From Sphingopyxis sp. CCNWLW2 (GTDB lineage Bacteria > Pseudomonadota > Alphaproteobacteria > Sphingomonadales > Sphingomonadaceae), in contig NZ_JBAWKJ010000001.1 of the NCBI RefSeq assembly GCF_037095755.1, forward strand, positions 809,001-873,000: a stretch of DNA of 64,000 nucleotides, in the 5' to 3' direction. Numbering within the stretch: position 1 is the stretch's first letter; every line of letters begins with the position of its first letter. Under the pieces are notes generated by a model that saw only the letters and a list, made by a program, of their open reading frames with translations, had not been told where the DNA came from and did not search any database. This document shows, piece by piece, positions 28,078 to 36,826 of this stretch. A program made the translations under genes and the position numbers.

Positions 28078-29007
28078 TCAAAGGTCGATCATCCCCGCAA
28101 GTTCGGTATCATTTTGTCCTAGTTCGACGAACTGTTCGAGCAGCCAGGATGCTGCTGGCCCCGGCGGCGTGTCGCGGCGCCAGACGCCGGCGAAACGATA
28201 GGTCCCTCCCGGATGGTCAGGCATCGCAAGCTGGACGAGCGTACCCGCGACAAGATCGGGCTCGATCATCGGCAGCGGCATATTGCCCCACCCTATCCCC
28301 TCGCGCAGCAGCGCATGCTTGGCGCCCAGATCGGCGAGCCGCCATGTCTTGGGGCTCATCACCGAATAGTCGCGCCCTTCGGTAAAGCGCGAACGGTCGG
28401 TCAGCACGAGCTGCGTATAGTCGCGCCCCGCTCCGGGCGGGATGCGCTCCATCCGGCCGAGCGGATGGTCGGGGGCGGCCACCGGGACCATGGAAATCGA
28501 CCCCGCTGCGACGCATTCGACACCCTCGACCCCGGCCGCCAGCGGCCCCGAGATGCCGAGAATCGCCTTGCGATCGAGCACCATCGCGGTGATTGCGCCG
28601 AGCGCTTCGACATGAAGCCGGAGCTGCACCGTCGGAAACTCGGCGGCAAAAGCGCGCAGCACCCGGCCCAGCCGTTCGGACGGCAGCATCACGTCGACCG
28701 CAAGATCGACCTCGGCCTCGAGCCCGTCGAGCATCCCCTTCACCTTGGCGCGCAGGCCGTCGATGCCCACCGAAATCGCCCGCGCTTCCGACAAGAGCGC
28801 ACGGCCCGCGACGGTCAGCTGCGGCTTGCGCGTCCCCTCGCGTTCAAAGAGCGTCAGGCCGAGCTGCGCCTCGAGATTGGAAATGCCGTAGCTGATCACC
28901 GAAACGGCGCGGTTGAGTTGGCGCCCTGCAGCCGCAAAGCTGCCCGTGTCGACGATAGCGAGGAAGATACGAAGCTGGTCCAGCGTCGGCGTGCCCGGGT
29001 TGTTCAC
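28078..29007 (-). CDS. LysR-family regulator of the pirin locus
   Basis: 309 residues. GTG 29007 chosen: GAGGAAA lies upstream at good spacing and the protein then begins MNNPGTPTLDQLRIFLAIVD, where LTTRs normally start. HTH ~10-65 ('GSFAAAGRQLNRAVSVISYG'); effector domain beyond ~95. The variable 'VSVISYGISNLEAQLG' is typical of LTTRs paired with pirins or haloperoxidase clusters. Divergent from pirin 1. The T-N11-A dyad TCGAACGTTTCGA lies just upstream of its start, inside a sequence repeated before the 18.7-kb operon. Confidence 0.9.
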   Translation of the reverse strand: MNNPGTPTLDQLRIFLAIVDTGSFAAAGRQLNRAVSVISYGISNLEAQLGLTLFEREGTRKPQLTVAGRALLSEARAISVGIDGLRAKVKGMLDGLEAEVDLAVDVMLPSERLGRVLRAFAAEFPTVQLRLHVEALGAITAMVLDRKAILGISGPLAAGVEGVECVAAGSISMVPVAAPDHPLGRMERIPPGAGRDYTQLVLTDRSRFTEGRDYSVMSPKTWRLADLGAKHALLREGIGWGNMPLPMIEPDLVAGTLVQLAMPDHPGGTYRFAGVWRRDTPPGPAASWLLEQFVELGQNDTELAGMIDL

Positions 29008-29008
29008 T

Positions 29009-29043
29009 TTTCTATTTCCTCGAACGTTTCGAAGCAATTTATC
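29009..29043. promoter_or_regulatory. LysR/pirin intergenic element with T-N11-A dyad (copy B)
   Basis: Contains TCGAA-CGT-TTCGA (29020-29032), a perfect dyad with T-N11-A spacing, inside a 35-bp block similar to 18626-18660. It overlaps the LysR leader and precedes pirin 1, so autoregulation and pirin activation are plausible. Confidence 0.5.
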
Positions 29044-29119
29044 CCACTGAACCAAATGGGGCGCAATTCCTAAATTCTGCTCAACGGCGCCCGACCCCGG
29101 CGCGCCACGGAGACAGAAA

Positions 29120-29818
29120 ATGATTGAACTTCGCCCTTTCGACAGCCTCGGCGGTGCCAACCACGGCTGGCTCGACGCCAAACATCACTTCTCGTTCGCG
29201 GGCTATCACGATCCCGCGCGCACCAGCTGGGGCAATCTGCGCGTCTGGAACGACGACACGATTCAGCCGCAGACCGGCTTCCCGCCCCACCCGCACCGCG
29301 ACATGGAAATCATCACCTATGTCCGCGAAGGTGCCATCACGCATCAGGACAACCTCGGCAACAAGGGCCGCACCGAAGCAGGCGACGTCCAGGTGATGAG
29401 TGCGGGCACCGGTATCCGCCATTCGGAATATAATCTGGAAGACGTTACCACGAAAATCTTCCAGATCTGGATCATGCCGACCCGCGACGGCGAAGCGCCG
29501 CAGTGGGGCGCCAAGCCTTTCCCCAAAGGCGAACGGTCGGGCAAGTTCGTGACGCTCGCGTCGGGCTATGACAACGACAATGACGCGCTGCCAATCCGCA
29601 CCGACGCCCGCGTGGTCGGCGCCACTTTGCTGGCTGGCGAGACCGCCGAGTATCCGCTCGGCAAGGACCGCAAAGCCTATCTCGTCCCGGCCAAGGGCGC
29701 GGTTCAGATCGACGACGTCCGGGTGAATGCCCGCGACGGTGCCGCGATCAGCGATATGGACGTGCTGCGCGTGACCGCGATCGAGGACAGCGAGATCGTC
29801 CTCGTCGACGCCGCCTGA
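29120..29818 (+). CDS. Pirin family protein 1 (YhhW-like)
   Basis: 232 residues, bicupin. The N-terminal cupin carries the metal ligands in 'FPPHPHRDMEIITYV' and 'HQDNLGN', plus 'VMSAGTGIRHSEYN', the hallmark of pirins with quercetin 2,3-dioxygenase-like metal sites. ATG 29120 preceded by GGAGA. Cytoplasmic. Biological role uncertain (quercetinase activity or redox-linked regulation in known members). First of two pirins, with a strong hairpin between them. Confidence 0.93.
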   Translation: MIELRPFDSLGGANHGWLDAKHHFSFAGYHDPARTSWGNLRVWNDDTIQPQTGFPPHPHRDMEIITYVREGAITHQDNLGNKGRTEAGDVQVMSAGTGIRHSEYNLEDVTTKIFQIWIMPTRDGEAPQWGAKPFPKGERSGKFVTLASGYDNDNDALPIRTDARVVGATLLAGETAEYPLGKDRKAYLVPAKGAVQIDDVRVNARDGAAISDMDVLRVTAIEDSEIVLVDAA

Positions 29819-29827
29819 CAATGACCG

Positions 29828-29852
29828 GAGCGCCGCCTGTCAGGCGGCGCTC
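29828..29852 (+). terminator. Intercistronic hairpin between the two pirin genes
   Basis: GAGCGCCGCCTG and CAGGCGGCGCTC form a perfect 12-bp inverted repeat with one base between them. There is no U-tract after it, so it may be an attenuator or mRNA-stability element rather than a full terminator. Confidence 0.6.
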
Positions 29853-29871
29853 CATCTTCCGGGAGAGAGCC

Positions 29872-30570
29872 ATGATCCAGTTCAGGGACCGCGGCGCACG
29901 AGGTCGCCACCAGGGGGCTCAGATCGACGCCCACCACAGCTTCTCCTTCGCCGACTATAACGACCCCAAGCATATGGGTTTCCGGGCGCTCCGTGTGCTC
30001 AACGAAGACCGCGTCGTTCCCGGCGCCGGCCTGCCCGAACATGGCCATGAAGATATGGAGATCGTGACGATCGTGCTGAAGGGGGCTGTCGAGCATCGCG
30101 ACAACCTCGGCAACAGCGCTGTCATCCGCGCGGGCGAGGTCCAGCGGATGAGCGCAGGTACGGGTATCCGTCACAGCGAGCGCAATCCGAGCACCGACGA
30201 ACGCACCCATCTGCTCCAGATATGGATTATCCCCGCTGAAACCGGCGGCCCGCCATCCTATGCGCAAAAGTCGTTCGCCGACGACGGGGCGCGTAACCGC
30301 TGGGTCACGGTCGCCAGCGGCGACGGCCGCGACGGATCGCTGACGCTGCGCCAGGACGCGTCGATGGAGATCGCGCACATCGACGATGGCGCAAGCATCG
30401 CGCGTACGCTCGACCCAGCTCGCGGCTATTGGATCCAGGTCGTCGCCGGAATCGTCAGCCTCAACGGAATAGAAATGCGCGAAGGCGACGGCGCCGCGAT
30501 CACTTCGGAAGACAAACTGTTTATCGGGGCGGAGACGGACGTTGAAGTGCTGCTGATCGACCTACCCTGA
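29872..30570 (+). CDS. Pirin family protein 2
   Basis: 232 residues from ATG 29872 (MIQFRDRGARGRH), with GGGAGAGAG just upstream; an in-frame ATG at 29821 lies before the intercistronic hairpin and is rejected. Metal-site motifs: 'LPEHGHEDMEIVTIV', 'HRDNLGN', 'MSAGTGIRHSERN'. Paralogous to the preceding gene (same architecture, moderate identity). Probably co-transcribed with pirin 1 subject to the hairpin between them. Confidence 0.92.
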   Translation: MIQFRDRGARGRHQGAQIDAHHSFSFADYNDPKHMGFRALRVLNEDRVVPGAGLPEHGHEDMEIVTIVLKGAVEHRDNLGNSAVIRAGEVQRMSAGTGIRHSERNPSTDERTHLLQIWIIPAETGGPPSYAQKSFADDGARNRWVTVASGDGRDGSLTLRQDASMEIAHIDDGASIARTLDPARGYWIQVVAGIVSLNGIEMREGDGAAITSEDKLFIGAETDVEVLLIDLP

Positions 30571-30615
30571 CCGGCACGATGCGCCGACACCCCAAACCCA
30601 GCAAGGAGAATGACC

Positions 30616-31014
30616 ATGTCCTCGAGCATCGATCCCGCAGACCAGGCCGCTCCAGCCGACTTCAATCGGCTCCTCCGCGCAAATCTTCAGCGCGTATTCA
30701 ACGAGCGTGACCCCGGCCTGCGGGCCGCTGCAATTGCGGAACTCTATGTTGCGGACCCAATCATGTACGAGCCCGATGCCGTTATCGAGGGGCGTGAGGC
30801 AATATCGGCAGTTGCCGGTAAACTACTCGACCAGTTCGGTGCGGACTTCCGGTTCACTCCCGAAGCCGACGGCATCGGCCACCACCATGTTGGTACACTG
30901 CGCTGGCATGCGGGTAACCCATCCACTCCACATATGGTGACGGGAACGGATGTCGCCGAGATCGTCGATGGCAGAATAGCTCGTCTTTGGGTGTTGCTGA
31001 ACCCAACCGGCTAA
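30616..31014 (+). CDS. NTF2-like / SnoaL-like protein
   Basis: 132 residues. Residues ~15-130 fit the nuclear transport factor 2-like fold used by many small enzymes and binding proteins: 'RVFNERDPGLRAAAIAELYV', 'YEPDAVIEGREAISAVA', 'GTDVAEIVDGRIARLWVLL'. AAGGAGA is spaced correctly for ATG 30616 rather than ATG 30610. No catalytic residues can be assigned. It is the last gene before the accessory element and follows pirin 2 by 45 bp. Confidence 0.8.
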   Translation: MSSSIDPADQAAPADFNRLLRANLQRVFNERDPGLRAAAIAELYVADPIMYEPDAVIEGREAISAVAGKLLDQFGADFRFTPEADGIGHHHVGTLRWHAGNPSTPHMVTGTDVAEIVDGRIARLWVLLNPTG

Positions 31015-31212
31015 TTCCCGACTCTGCCGGAAGCTCGATCACCGTCGCGCTCTGGCCGGTTGGAGACTGTCGGCTTCGGAGAGAAATCGTGAAAAGCAGA
31101 CCTTTAATCGCAAATCGGCACCTCCGACGGAAAAAGACCGATGATCATCTGTCTACGCCCCTTCGCTATCGTGTCTTGCTTCCGCCAGCGTGCAATCGGA
31201 CAATGGGCGTCG

Positions 31213-32691
31213 TCATTCGGAAGCCGCGCGCATTAGCCGCTTAAGAAAGGCTGGCACTTCGTCATAGGTTGGAACCCCCTCCTTCGGGTCGGCGATGATC
31301 GCGCGGGACCAGAGAATGCGGGTCTTGTAATGGCTCTCATAATCCCATCCCTTGCTGGTAAGCCGCCAGTGCGTCGCCTCGGGTAATAAGGTGTTCGGAA
31401 GTGGATGCTTTGCAAATGGATTATGGAAAACCTCTAGTTCTGCGCACCATGGCTCGCGCCCGTCCGGCCAGAGTGAGCGATATTCATCGCCGGCAACGTC
31501 GAGGCTGAACGGGATACCGTTGAGCGAACCCGGCGCGCTGTCCTCAAATTTCCCGTATCTAATGTAGCGCCGCCCGCGTGGCGACGCTCCGTGAGTGACC
31601 GCGATGCGATTGAATTTGCTCAGCGTGCACGCATTAGTGAAGATCACCGCCGACAGCTCGGCATGCGCATTGTCGCGGAACAGCCCCGCCTTGAAGCCCG
31701 CGTGACCGAGTAGGGTTTCGGCCTCAAGCTGCTTAGGTAAACGCTCGGTACCAGTACCCTCAACAGTGGCGCCTATCCCGGTCAGATAACCGATGAGCGC
31801 CTCCCGGCTCCAGACCATCGAGGCGCCCGCTTGGAAGTCGGCTAGCGCGAGCGCGAAGGGGTAGCCTTCGACATGTTCCAACCTGTCGTAGCGTCGCTGG
31901 AGCTTGCTTCCGATGGTTTTTGCGAAGCGGAGCGCCGCCGGTCCGAAAAAGAGTTCCTCCGGTTCCTCCGGCTGCACCGTCGGCTTCGCATTGACATGCT
32001 CATATCGCTCGGGCGGATTGGCGGTGACCGCTTCGATCCAAGCGACCTCGCCTTTGCCATTCTCGATCCGAAAGTCTGGCGCGTCTTCCGGTTGCGTCAC
32101 GAGCAGGCCTTGCTCGCGAAGACTCGCAAGTAGCTGCGCCTCCCAGAGGCGGGTGTGGAAATTGCCGCTCCGGAGGTCGCTCGCCCAGTTGCGGTCGGGC
32201 CGCGGCAGTGCAAGGTAAAGCTCGCCAAGCAACCATCCCGCATTACGATAGGATTCGGTTGTGAGGAGCTTGATGGTTTCGCTCGCCGGCCGCCCGCCGA
32301 GATCATAAAGCGAGGGTCGGCGCGCCGTCCCCGCGGGCACTGGCTCCGGCGGTGAGCTTTCCTTCATTTCCGCTCGTGCGCGCTCGCGCGCTTCCGCGAC
32401 GCCGCGGAGCCCATGGACGTCGCAAACGATCGTCCATACCCGGTCCTCGCGCCGGCGAAGCACAATTAGCCCGATATCGCCGCTCTCGACATGGCGCGTC
32501 ACCGCTGCCCACGCGCTATCGTCGCTGCTCCGCCAGGCCTCGATCGGCGGCCTATCTCGAAACCCGTGCCCGCGCGGCAGCGCGAGCGCAAAAATGTCGA
32601 ACATCCCTTGGTGCATCTCCCTCACCACGCCTTGCTCCCGCCCAACGCTTGCGCTCTCGATTGTCGCCCCTTCTCCATCTGGCCGTACCAA
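31213..32691 (-). CDS. Hypothetical protein, possible nuclease-like domain (492 aa)
   Basis: Not recognised with confidence. The first ~110 residues ('MFDIFALALPRGHGFRDRPP...VTRHVESGDIGLIVLRRRED') look like a separate domain. A segment near residue 205, 'PDFRIENGKGEVAWIEAVTA', has the spacing of a degenerate PD-(D/E)xK nuclease motif, which is only a hint. Low-hydrophobicity, no signal peptide. The start is uncertain: TTG 32691 gives the longest form, and ATG 32616 or 32604 are alternatives. It is divergent from the Abi-like pair at 32768 and is the leftmost gene I assign to the defence island. Confidence 0.6.
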   Translation of the reverse strand: MVRPDGEGATIESASVGREQGVVREMHQGMFDIFALALPRGHGFRDRPPIEAWRSSDDSAWAAVTRHVESGDIGLIVLRRREDRVWTIVCDVHGLRGVAEARERARAEMKESSPPEPVPAGTARRPSLYDLGGRPASETIKLLTTESYRNAGWLLGELYLALPRPDRNWASDLRSGNFHTRLWEAQLLASLREQGLLVTQPEDAPDFRIENGKGEVAWIEAVTANPPERYEHVNAKPTVQPEEPEELFFGPAALRFAKTIGSKLQRRYDRLEHVEGYPFALALADFQAGASMVWSREALIGYLTGIGATVEGTGTERLPKQLEAETLLGHAGFKAGLFRDNAHAELSAVIFTNACTLSKFNRIAVTHGASPRGRRYIRYGKFEDSAPGSLNGIPFSLDVAGDEYRSLWPDGREPWCAELEVFHNPFAKHPLPNTLLPEATHWRLTSKGWDYESHYKTRILWSRAIIADPKEGVPTYDEVPAFLKRLMRAASE

Positions 32692-32767
32692 CGCCCCCTT
32701 CTAACCCGCTGGACCTCGTCGATCATGTTGATAGATGTCCCCTTCGCAACAGAATGGGGGGTAGCGC

Positions 32768-33130
32768 GTGCCGAAGAAAAAATGGAATGACCTCGCGAGA
32801 TCGCATGCCGTATATCCGGTCTATTCGGCAGGGCCTGTCTCGTCGAGCGCGCCGAAGAAGTTTGACAAGGCAGGACTTACACTGCCCTCACCCTATGGCC
32901 TACTATTGGAGTGGCTCGGCAAGAACCTATCGGGAGACTGGGCCGCAACGAAGACAAAAATCGTGGCCTCAGTCCGAATCACCGACCCGCAGGACGCCGC
33001 GCAACTGACACAACGGTTTCCCGCGCTCGGCACGTCAATTAAGACTGCGATGAGTCCCCACACTCAGCAAATCCGCTACGCCGACGCGGACTATGCTGCA
33101 CTTGCGACCGAACTCGGATACGCGGTGTGA
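32768..33130 (+). CDS. Hypothetical small protein, first gene of Abi-like pair
   Basis: 120 residues from GTG 32768 (G-rich ribosome site before it). Basic, no signal peptide or membrane segment; 'LTLPSPYGLLLEWLGKNL' is the most structured-looking part. No family recognised. The stop codon overlaps the ATG of the next gene (TGATG), so the two are coupled, as in many two-gene defence or toxin-antitoxin units. Confidence 0.6.
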   Translation: MPKKKWNDLARSHAVYPVYSAGPVSSSAPKKFDKAGLTLPSPYGLLLEWLGKNLSGDWAATKTKIVASVRITDPQDAAQLTQRFPALGTSIKTAMSPHTQQIRYADADYAALATELGYAV

Positions 33131-33948
33131 TGGCAGCCGTCTATTCGCGCCGCACGGTCCTCGCGGCAATCGATGTTCTCGATTGCTGGAACCACGCGCA
33201 ATTCACCGAGTTTCTTGTCGAACTGGGCCCCGCGATCTACCCCCATATCCGCGACGAGGCAACGAGCCTCAAAAAGCGGCTCAGTGACCTCAAGATTTTT
33301 TTCGACCGAAATCCGGGATTCGTTGTCGACGGCACGCCACTTGAAGACGTCTTCATCGAGCGCGCAGTCGCCATGCTCCCGCCCGAACCGAAGCAGACGT
33401 TCGAATGGTCGCGTGGTCCGCGGCGCACTGATTACATGGAGGCGTTTCTCCGAGCGCTCGAGCGCGACGGTTTTGTCGTGAGCGAAGGCGCCCTCCGCCG
33501 TGCGCTACCGACCGAAATCGGTCTTCCCGATGCCGAGTCCGAATTGGTTCGCCTCCTCGACAAGCATGGGTTCGAGATCGCGAAAAGCCATTTAAACCAA
33601 GCCGTCGATGCGCACGCCCGCGCTAATTGGGCGGGTGCGAACGGCCAGATCCGCACCTTCATCGACGCGCTACTAGACACGATCGCCGAGAGGATCGATG
33701 CCGCAAACGCCGTACTTTCGACCGGCCAGCCGCGCCGCATCAAGCTCGCGCAGGCGAACTTCCTCAGCACGGCGCTCAACGAATGGAACGACCAAGGCAC
33801 CGGCTATTTCAATGGGCTGATCCGCCGGCTTCATCCCGAAGGTCCGCACCCCGGCCTCTCGGACGAGGATGACAGCACATACCGCCTTCATGTCGTGTTG
33901 TTGACTGCGAAGCTGCTGATGCGCCGGTTTGACCGCGGCCCGGCCTGA
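33130..33948 (+). CDS. Abortive-infection-like protein (Abi_C-type C-terminus)
   Basis: 272 residues from ATG 33130. The C-terminal half has the look of the abortive-infection C-terminal domain: 'NQAVDAHARANWAGANGQIR' then 'LIRRLHPEGPHPGLSDEDDS' and 'HVVLLTAKLLMRRF'. The N-terminal half is unassigned. The family call rests on pattern resemblance only; the island context (short Argonaute, RES toxin) supports a defence role. Coupled to the 120-residue gene upstream. Confidence 0.55.
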   Translation: MAAVYSRRTVLAAIDVLDCWNHAQFTEFLVELGPAIYPHIRDEATSLKKRLSDLKIFFDRNPGFVVDGTPLEDVFIERAVAMLPPEPKQTFEWSRGPRRTDYMEAFLRALERDGFVVSEGALRRALPTEIGLPDAESELVRLLDKHGFEIAKSHLNQAVDAHARANWAGANGQIRTFIDALLDTIAERIDAANAVLSTGQPRRIKLAQANFLSTALNEWNDQGTGYFNGLIRRLHPEGPHPGLSDEDDSTYRLHVVLLTAKLLMRRFDRGPA

Positions 33949-34151
33949 TCGCACCTTCGCCTGCAATAAGATTGCCTCGCGCACAAAGGCAATCAGACTA
34001 ATTTTTGCTCGCACGAACGTCTTCTGACGCCGACAAGGCGGAGCACTCTGCAGCCCTCATGCGCATGGATTTGCTACATTACGCATAATATTGCAATTTC
34101 ATGCTCTTTACCTTAACCAAATGCTTTGATTCGAGCTTTTGAGAGGTTCTG

Positions 34152-34817
34152 GTGGCATTTCGCGCAGATGAAGCGGCAGAGGTCGGACTGGAGCGAGTTA
34201 AACGATATCTCATCCCGCGCAGCTTGACTGCGGATGAGCGGCAACACGCGGAGCGTGCATTAGCGGATATCGTCACAACTTGTGGGCCCGTCGTGGGAGG
34301 CTATCCCAGTTGGCACCCGCTTGTGGCGAAATCGCTGAAAGCGAGCGACCAAGTAACAATCCCAAGCGAACGCTGTGGATATCGCGGCCTCGACCACACG
34401 GTCTACTTCGCCCATGGATTTGTCACTTGTCCCTACGGAGACGGCGAAGAAGTAATGCGCTCCGCGAACGACATTGTTGGCCCAAAGAACATCTACGTGA
34501 CGGCCGAGGCTCTTGACGCACCGTTCTATTCCAAGGGGACGACGCCGATCCTCGTAAAGTGCGAGTGGATGACTGACCTCGAGCATGGCTACACTATTCC
34601 AAAATCTCTCGCCGTACCGCTTATGCTCGAGAAAGAAGTGCCAGCTTGGCGATGGTCTGAGGTGGGCGAAACATGGGAAAATATGCGCACATACTTCTTA
34701 GGTTCACCTCATGGCGCGCGATCATCACTGTTTGTCTCTCAAGATACGGCGTTGGCTATGAAGAAGATCTACGAAGCGATGGTCAACTCGGGAATGTATG
34801 GCCCGATCTACCGCTGA
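34152..34817 (+). CDS. Hypothetical protein (221 aa) upstream of the Argonaute operon
   Basis: Starts at GTG 34152 with GAGAGG upstream. Soluble, no signal. The middle has Cys/His/Tyr-rich motifs ('CGYRGLDHTVYFAHGFVTCP') and the end 'MKKIYEAMVNSGMYGPIY'. I do not recognise the family. The preceding ~200 bp is distinctly AT-rich for this genome, suggesting recent acquisition and its own promoter. It lies 143 bp before the SIR2-APAZ gene on the same strand; whether it belongs to that system is open. Confidence 0.6.
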   Translation: MAFRADEAAEVGLERVKRYLIPRSLTADERQHAERALADIVTTCGPVVGGYPSWHPLVAKSLKASDQVTIPSERCGYRGLDHTVYFAHGFVTCPYGDGEEVMRSANDIVGPKNIYVTAEALDAPFYSKGTTPILVKCEWMTDLEHGYTIPKSLAVPLMLEKEVPAWRWSEVGETWENMRTYFLGSPHGARSSLFVSQDTALAMKKIYEAMVNSGMYGPIYR

Positions 34818-34960
34818 TTTCGCCCGTTTTAATTCGTCCTAGACAATAAAGATCTTAGATGGGCGCTATTTTCCCGATATACTTTGATTGAATCTGGAAG
34901 TCATAAGTTAAGCCACGATAAGATTTGCCGAAGGAGAGCCCTATCAGTTCCGTTCCCACA

Positions 34961-36826
34961 ATGTCCGCGGCTCAGTTTGCGACGGCCTTGGCCCTCCGGC
35001 CAAATCTGGTCGCATGGTTTCTCGGCGCTGGCGCGTCGGCTGCATCCGGGATCCCGACCGGGTACGCAATGATCCGAGACTTTAAGGCCCAAATCTTCTG
35101 CCAAGAGACAAACCTTTCCAAGCGGGAAATAGATACCGCCGACCCAATTTGGATTGAACGGATCAATGATTTCTTCCGCGGAACCTCGCTGCTGCCGCCT
35201 GATGGAGATCCCACGGAGTATGCGGCTGCCTTCGAAGCGGTCTACCCGCAGCCTCGCCACCGTCGACAATATATTGCGGATGCAATTGCCAAGGGTACTC
35301 CATGCTTCGGACACAAGGTGCTCGCCAGCCTGATGGCGGCGGGTAAGGTCGACTGCATCTTCACGACTAATTTCGACCCGCTCGCGGAAGACGCCGTAAC
35401 TTCTGCTAACACGATCCTGCCGATCGCCGAACAGAGACGGCCCACTGTGGCGGCGATCGACTCCGCTGACCGCGCCATGCGTTGCCTCGATGAATCCGAC
35501 TGGCCGCTGATCGCGAAACTCCATGGGGATTACCAGTCAATAGCGATCAAGAATACCGGATCGGAGCTGGAGCAGCAGGATGCTCGCATGCGGCACGTGC
35601 TGGTCGAGGCCGGCAAGAGATTTGGCATGCTGTTCGTAGGCTACAGCGGACGCGATGCTTCGATTTTGGAAGCCTTGAACGACGTCCTTGCTTCGCCTTC
35701 ACCGTTCCCGAACGGGCTTTATTGGGTCGCCTCAGCAGCGAGCCGCCTGCTCCCGGCGGTCACTGAATTCCTAGATCGAGCGCTAGCGGCCGGAGTTGAC
35801 GTGTCGGTTGTCGAATGCACGACGTTCGACGAGCTGGCCGCCGAGATCATCAAGACGACCGACATGCCACATGCGCTCTACGATAGCGTAATGGAAGGGC
35901 GGCCTACGCCGCGTCTTATCCCCGTTCAAATTCCTCATGCCAAAGCCCGGGCATTCCCGGTGCTGCGTTATTCGGCCATTCTTCTCCAATCGATGCCGAG
36001 CACCGCGAGGCGCATCAAGCTGAGTCAATCGACTACGTCCGCGGAGGTGCGCGAAATCTTCAAGGCGAGCGGATGTCGAGCAGCCGCCGCCGCGTTGGGG
36101 CGGGAGCTTGCGGTGTTCGGGCGGGACCAAGAAATTCTCGACGCATTAGCGCCGCTGGGCCCCTCGATTGCAGGAACGATCGACCTCGACCCTGTCGCTG
36201 ATAGCTGGGCCTTAGGCTTGCTCTACGATACGCTCGTCCGATCTCTCGCCCGACAGCGCCCGCTTATCCCTCGCTATAGGCGTTCAGGCCACTCGCTGGT
36301 CGTCGCCACACCGCGTGAAGGCGATGATCCCGAGCGATCGCACCGCCAGCAGCAAGTTCTGTCTAGGTTACGCAGCGCCTATGGCACTGGTCTTTTCGGC
36401 GCAGTACCTAAGCTTGGCTTCCCGTTTCAGGAGGGGGTTCACCTCAAGCTAGAACAGGTGGACGGCAAGTGGTGGTGCGGGTTCGAGCCGTACACCTTCG
36501 TTCAGCTACCGCGCCAGGACCCCCTTCAATCGGACAGGGATGATCTCTCTGCTGACCAAGCTCCAGCTGAAATGGGTATGCAGGTAGAGCGCCGGGGTGA
36601 TCCCGCTGGGGACTGGCGTCGAGAACGCTGGGCTCCGCGATTTAACAAGAGCTGGGCCAGCATTATTGGGGCTTGGGCACAACTTCTCACCGAAACGGCC
36701 GGGACGACGCGAAGCGCTTTCGGGCTTGAAGATGGCATGGGCATTGACGCCGTGTTCAAAGTGTCACCCGTCACAGGGTACAGCCGCCCGTCGCACCATC
36801 ATACCTACTTCGATAGGAGCAAGTGA
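34961..36826 (+). CDS. SIR2-APAZ protein of a short prokaryotic Argonaute system (SPARSA-type)
   Basis: 621 residues. SIR2 domain ~1-290: NAD-binding 'WFLGAGASAASGIPTG' (GAGAS at 22-26), 'TTNFDPL' (Asn137), 'KLHGDY' (His188) and 'FVGYSGRD' near 228, the full set of residues expected for NAD+ hydrolysis. The remaining ~300 residues fit an APAZ domain (analogue of PAZ), which binds the short Argonaute partner. In characterised SPARSA systems guide-directed recognition of invading DNA activates SIR2 to deplete NAD+ and abort growth. ATG 34961 chosen; AAGGAG at 34931-34936 is rather far, and an in-frame TTG at 34925 is the alternative. The stop overlaps the Argonaute ATG. Confidence 0.88.
   Translation: MSAAQFATALALRPNLVAWFLGAGASAASGIPTGYAMIRDFKAQIFCQETNLSKREIDTADPIWIERINDFFRGTSLLPPDGDPTEYAAAFEAVYPQPRHRRQYIADAIAKGTPCFGHKVLASLMAAGKVDCIFTTNFDPLAEDAVTSANTILPIAEQRRPTVAAIDSADRAMRCLDESDWPLIAKLHGDYQSIAIKNTGSELEQQDARMRHVLVEAGKRFGMLFVGYSGRDASILEALNDVLASPSPFPNGLYWVASAASRLLPAVTEFLDRALAAGVDVSVVECTTFDELAAEIIKTTDMPHALYDSVMEGRPTPRLIPVQIPHAKARAFPVLRYSAILLQSMPSTARRIKLSQSTTSAEVREIFKASGCRAAAAALGRELAVFGRDQEILDALAPLGPSIAGTIDLDPVADSWALGLLYDTLVRSLARQRPLIPRYRRSGHSLVVATPREGDDPERSHRQQQVLSRLRSAYGTGLFGAVPKLGFPFQEGVHLKLEQVDGKWWCGFEPYTFVQLPRQDPLQSDRDDLSADQAPAEMGMQVERRGDPAGDWRRERWAPRFNKSWASIIGAWAQLLTETAGTTRSAFGLEDGMGIDAVFKVSPVTGYSRPSHHHTYFDRSK

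Noticed and set aside
31015..31212. Expected left attachment site (copy of tRNA-Cys 3' end)
   Set aside because: Read through this and other gaps; only short chance matches such as CCGGAAGCTCGATCACC, not a credible repeat.
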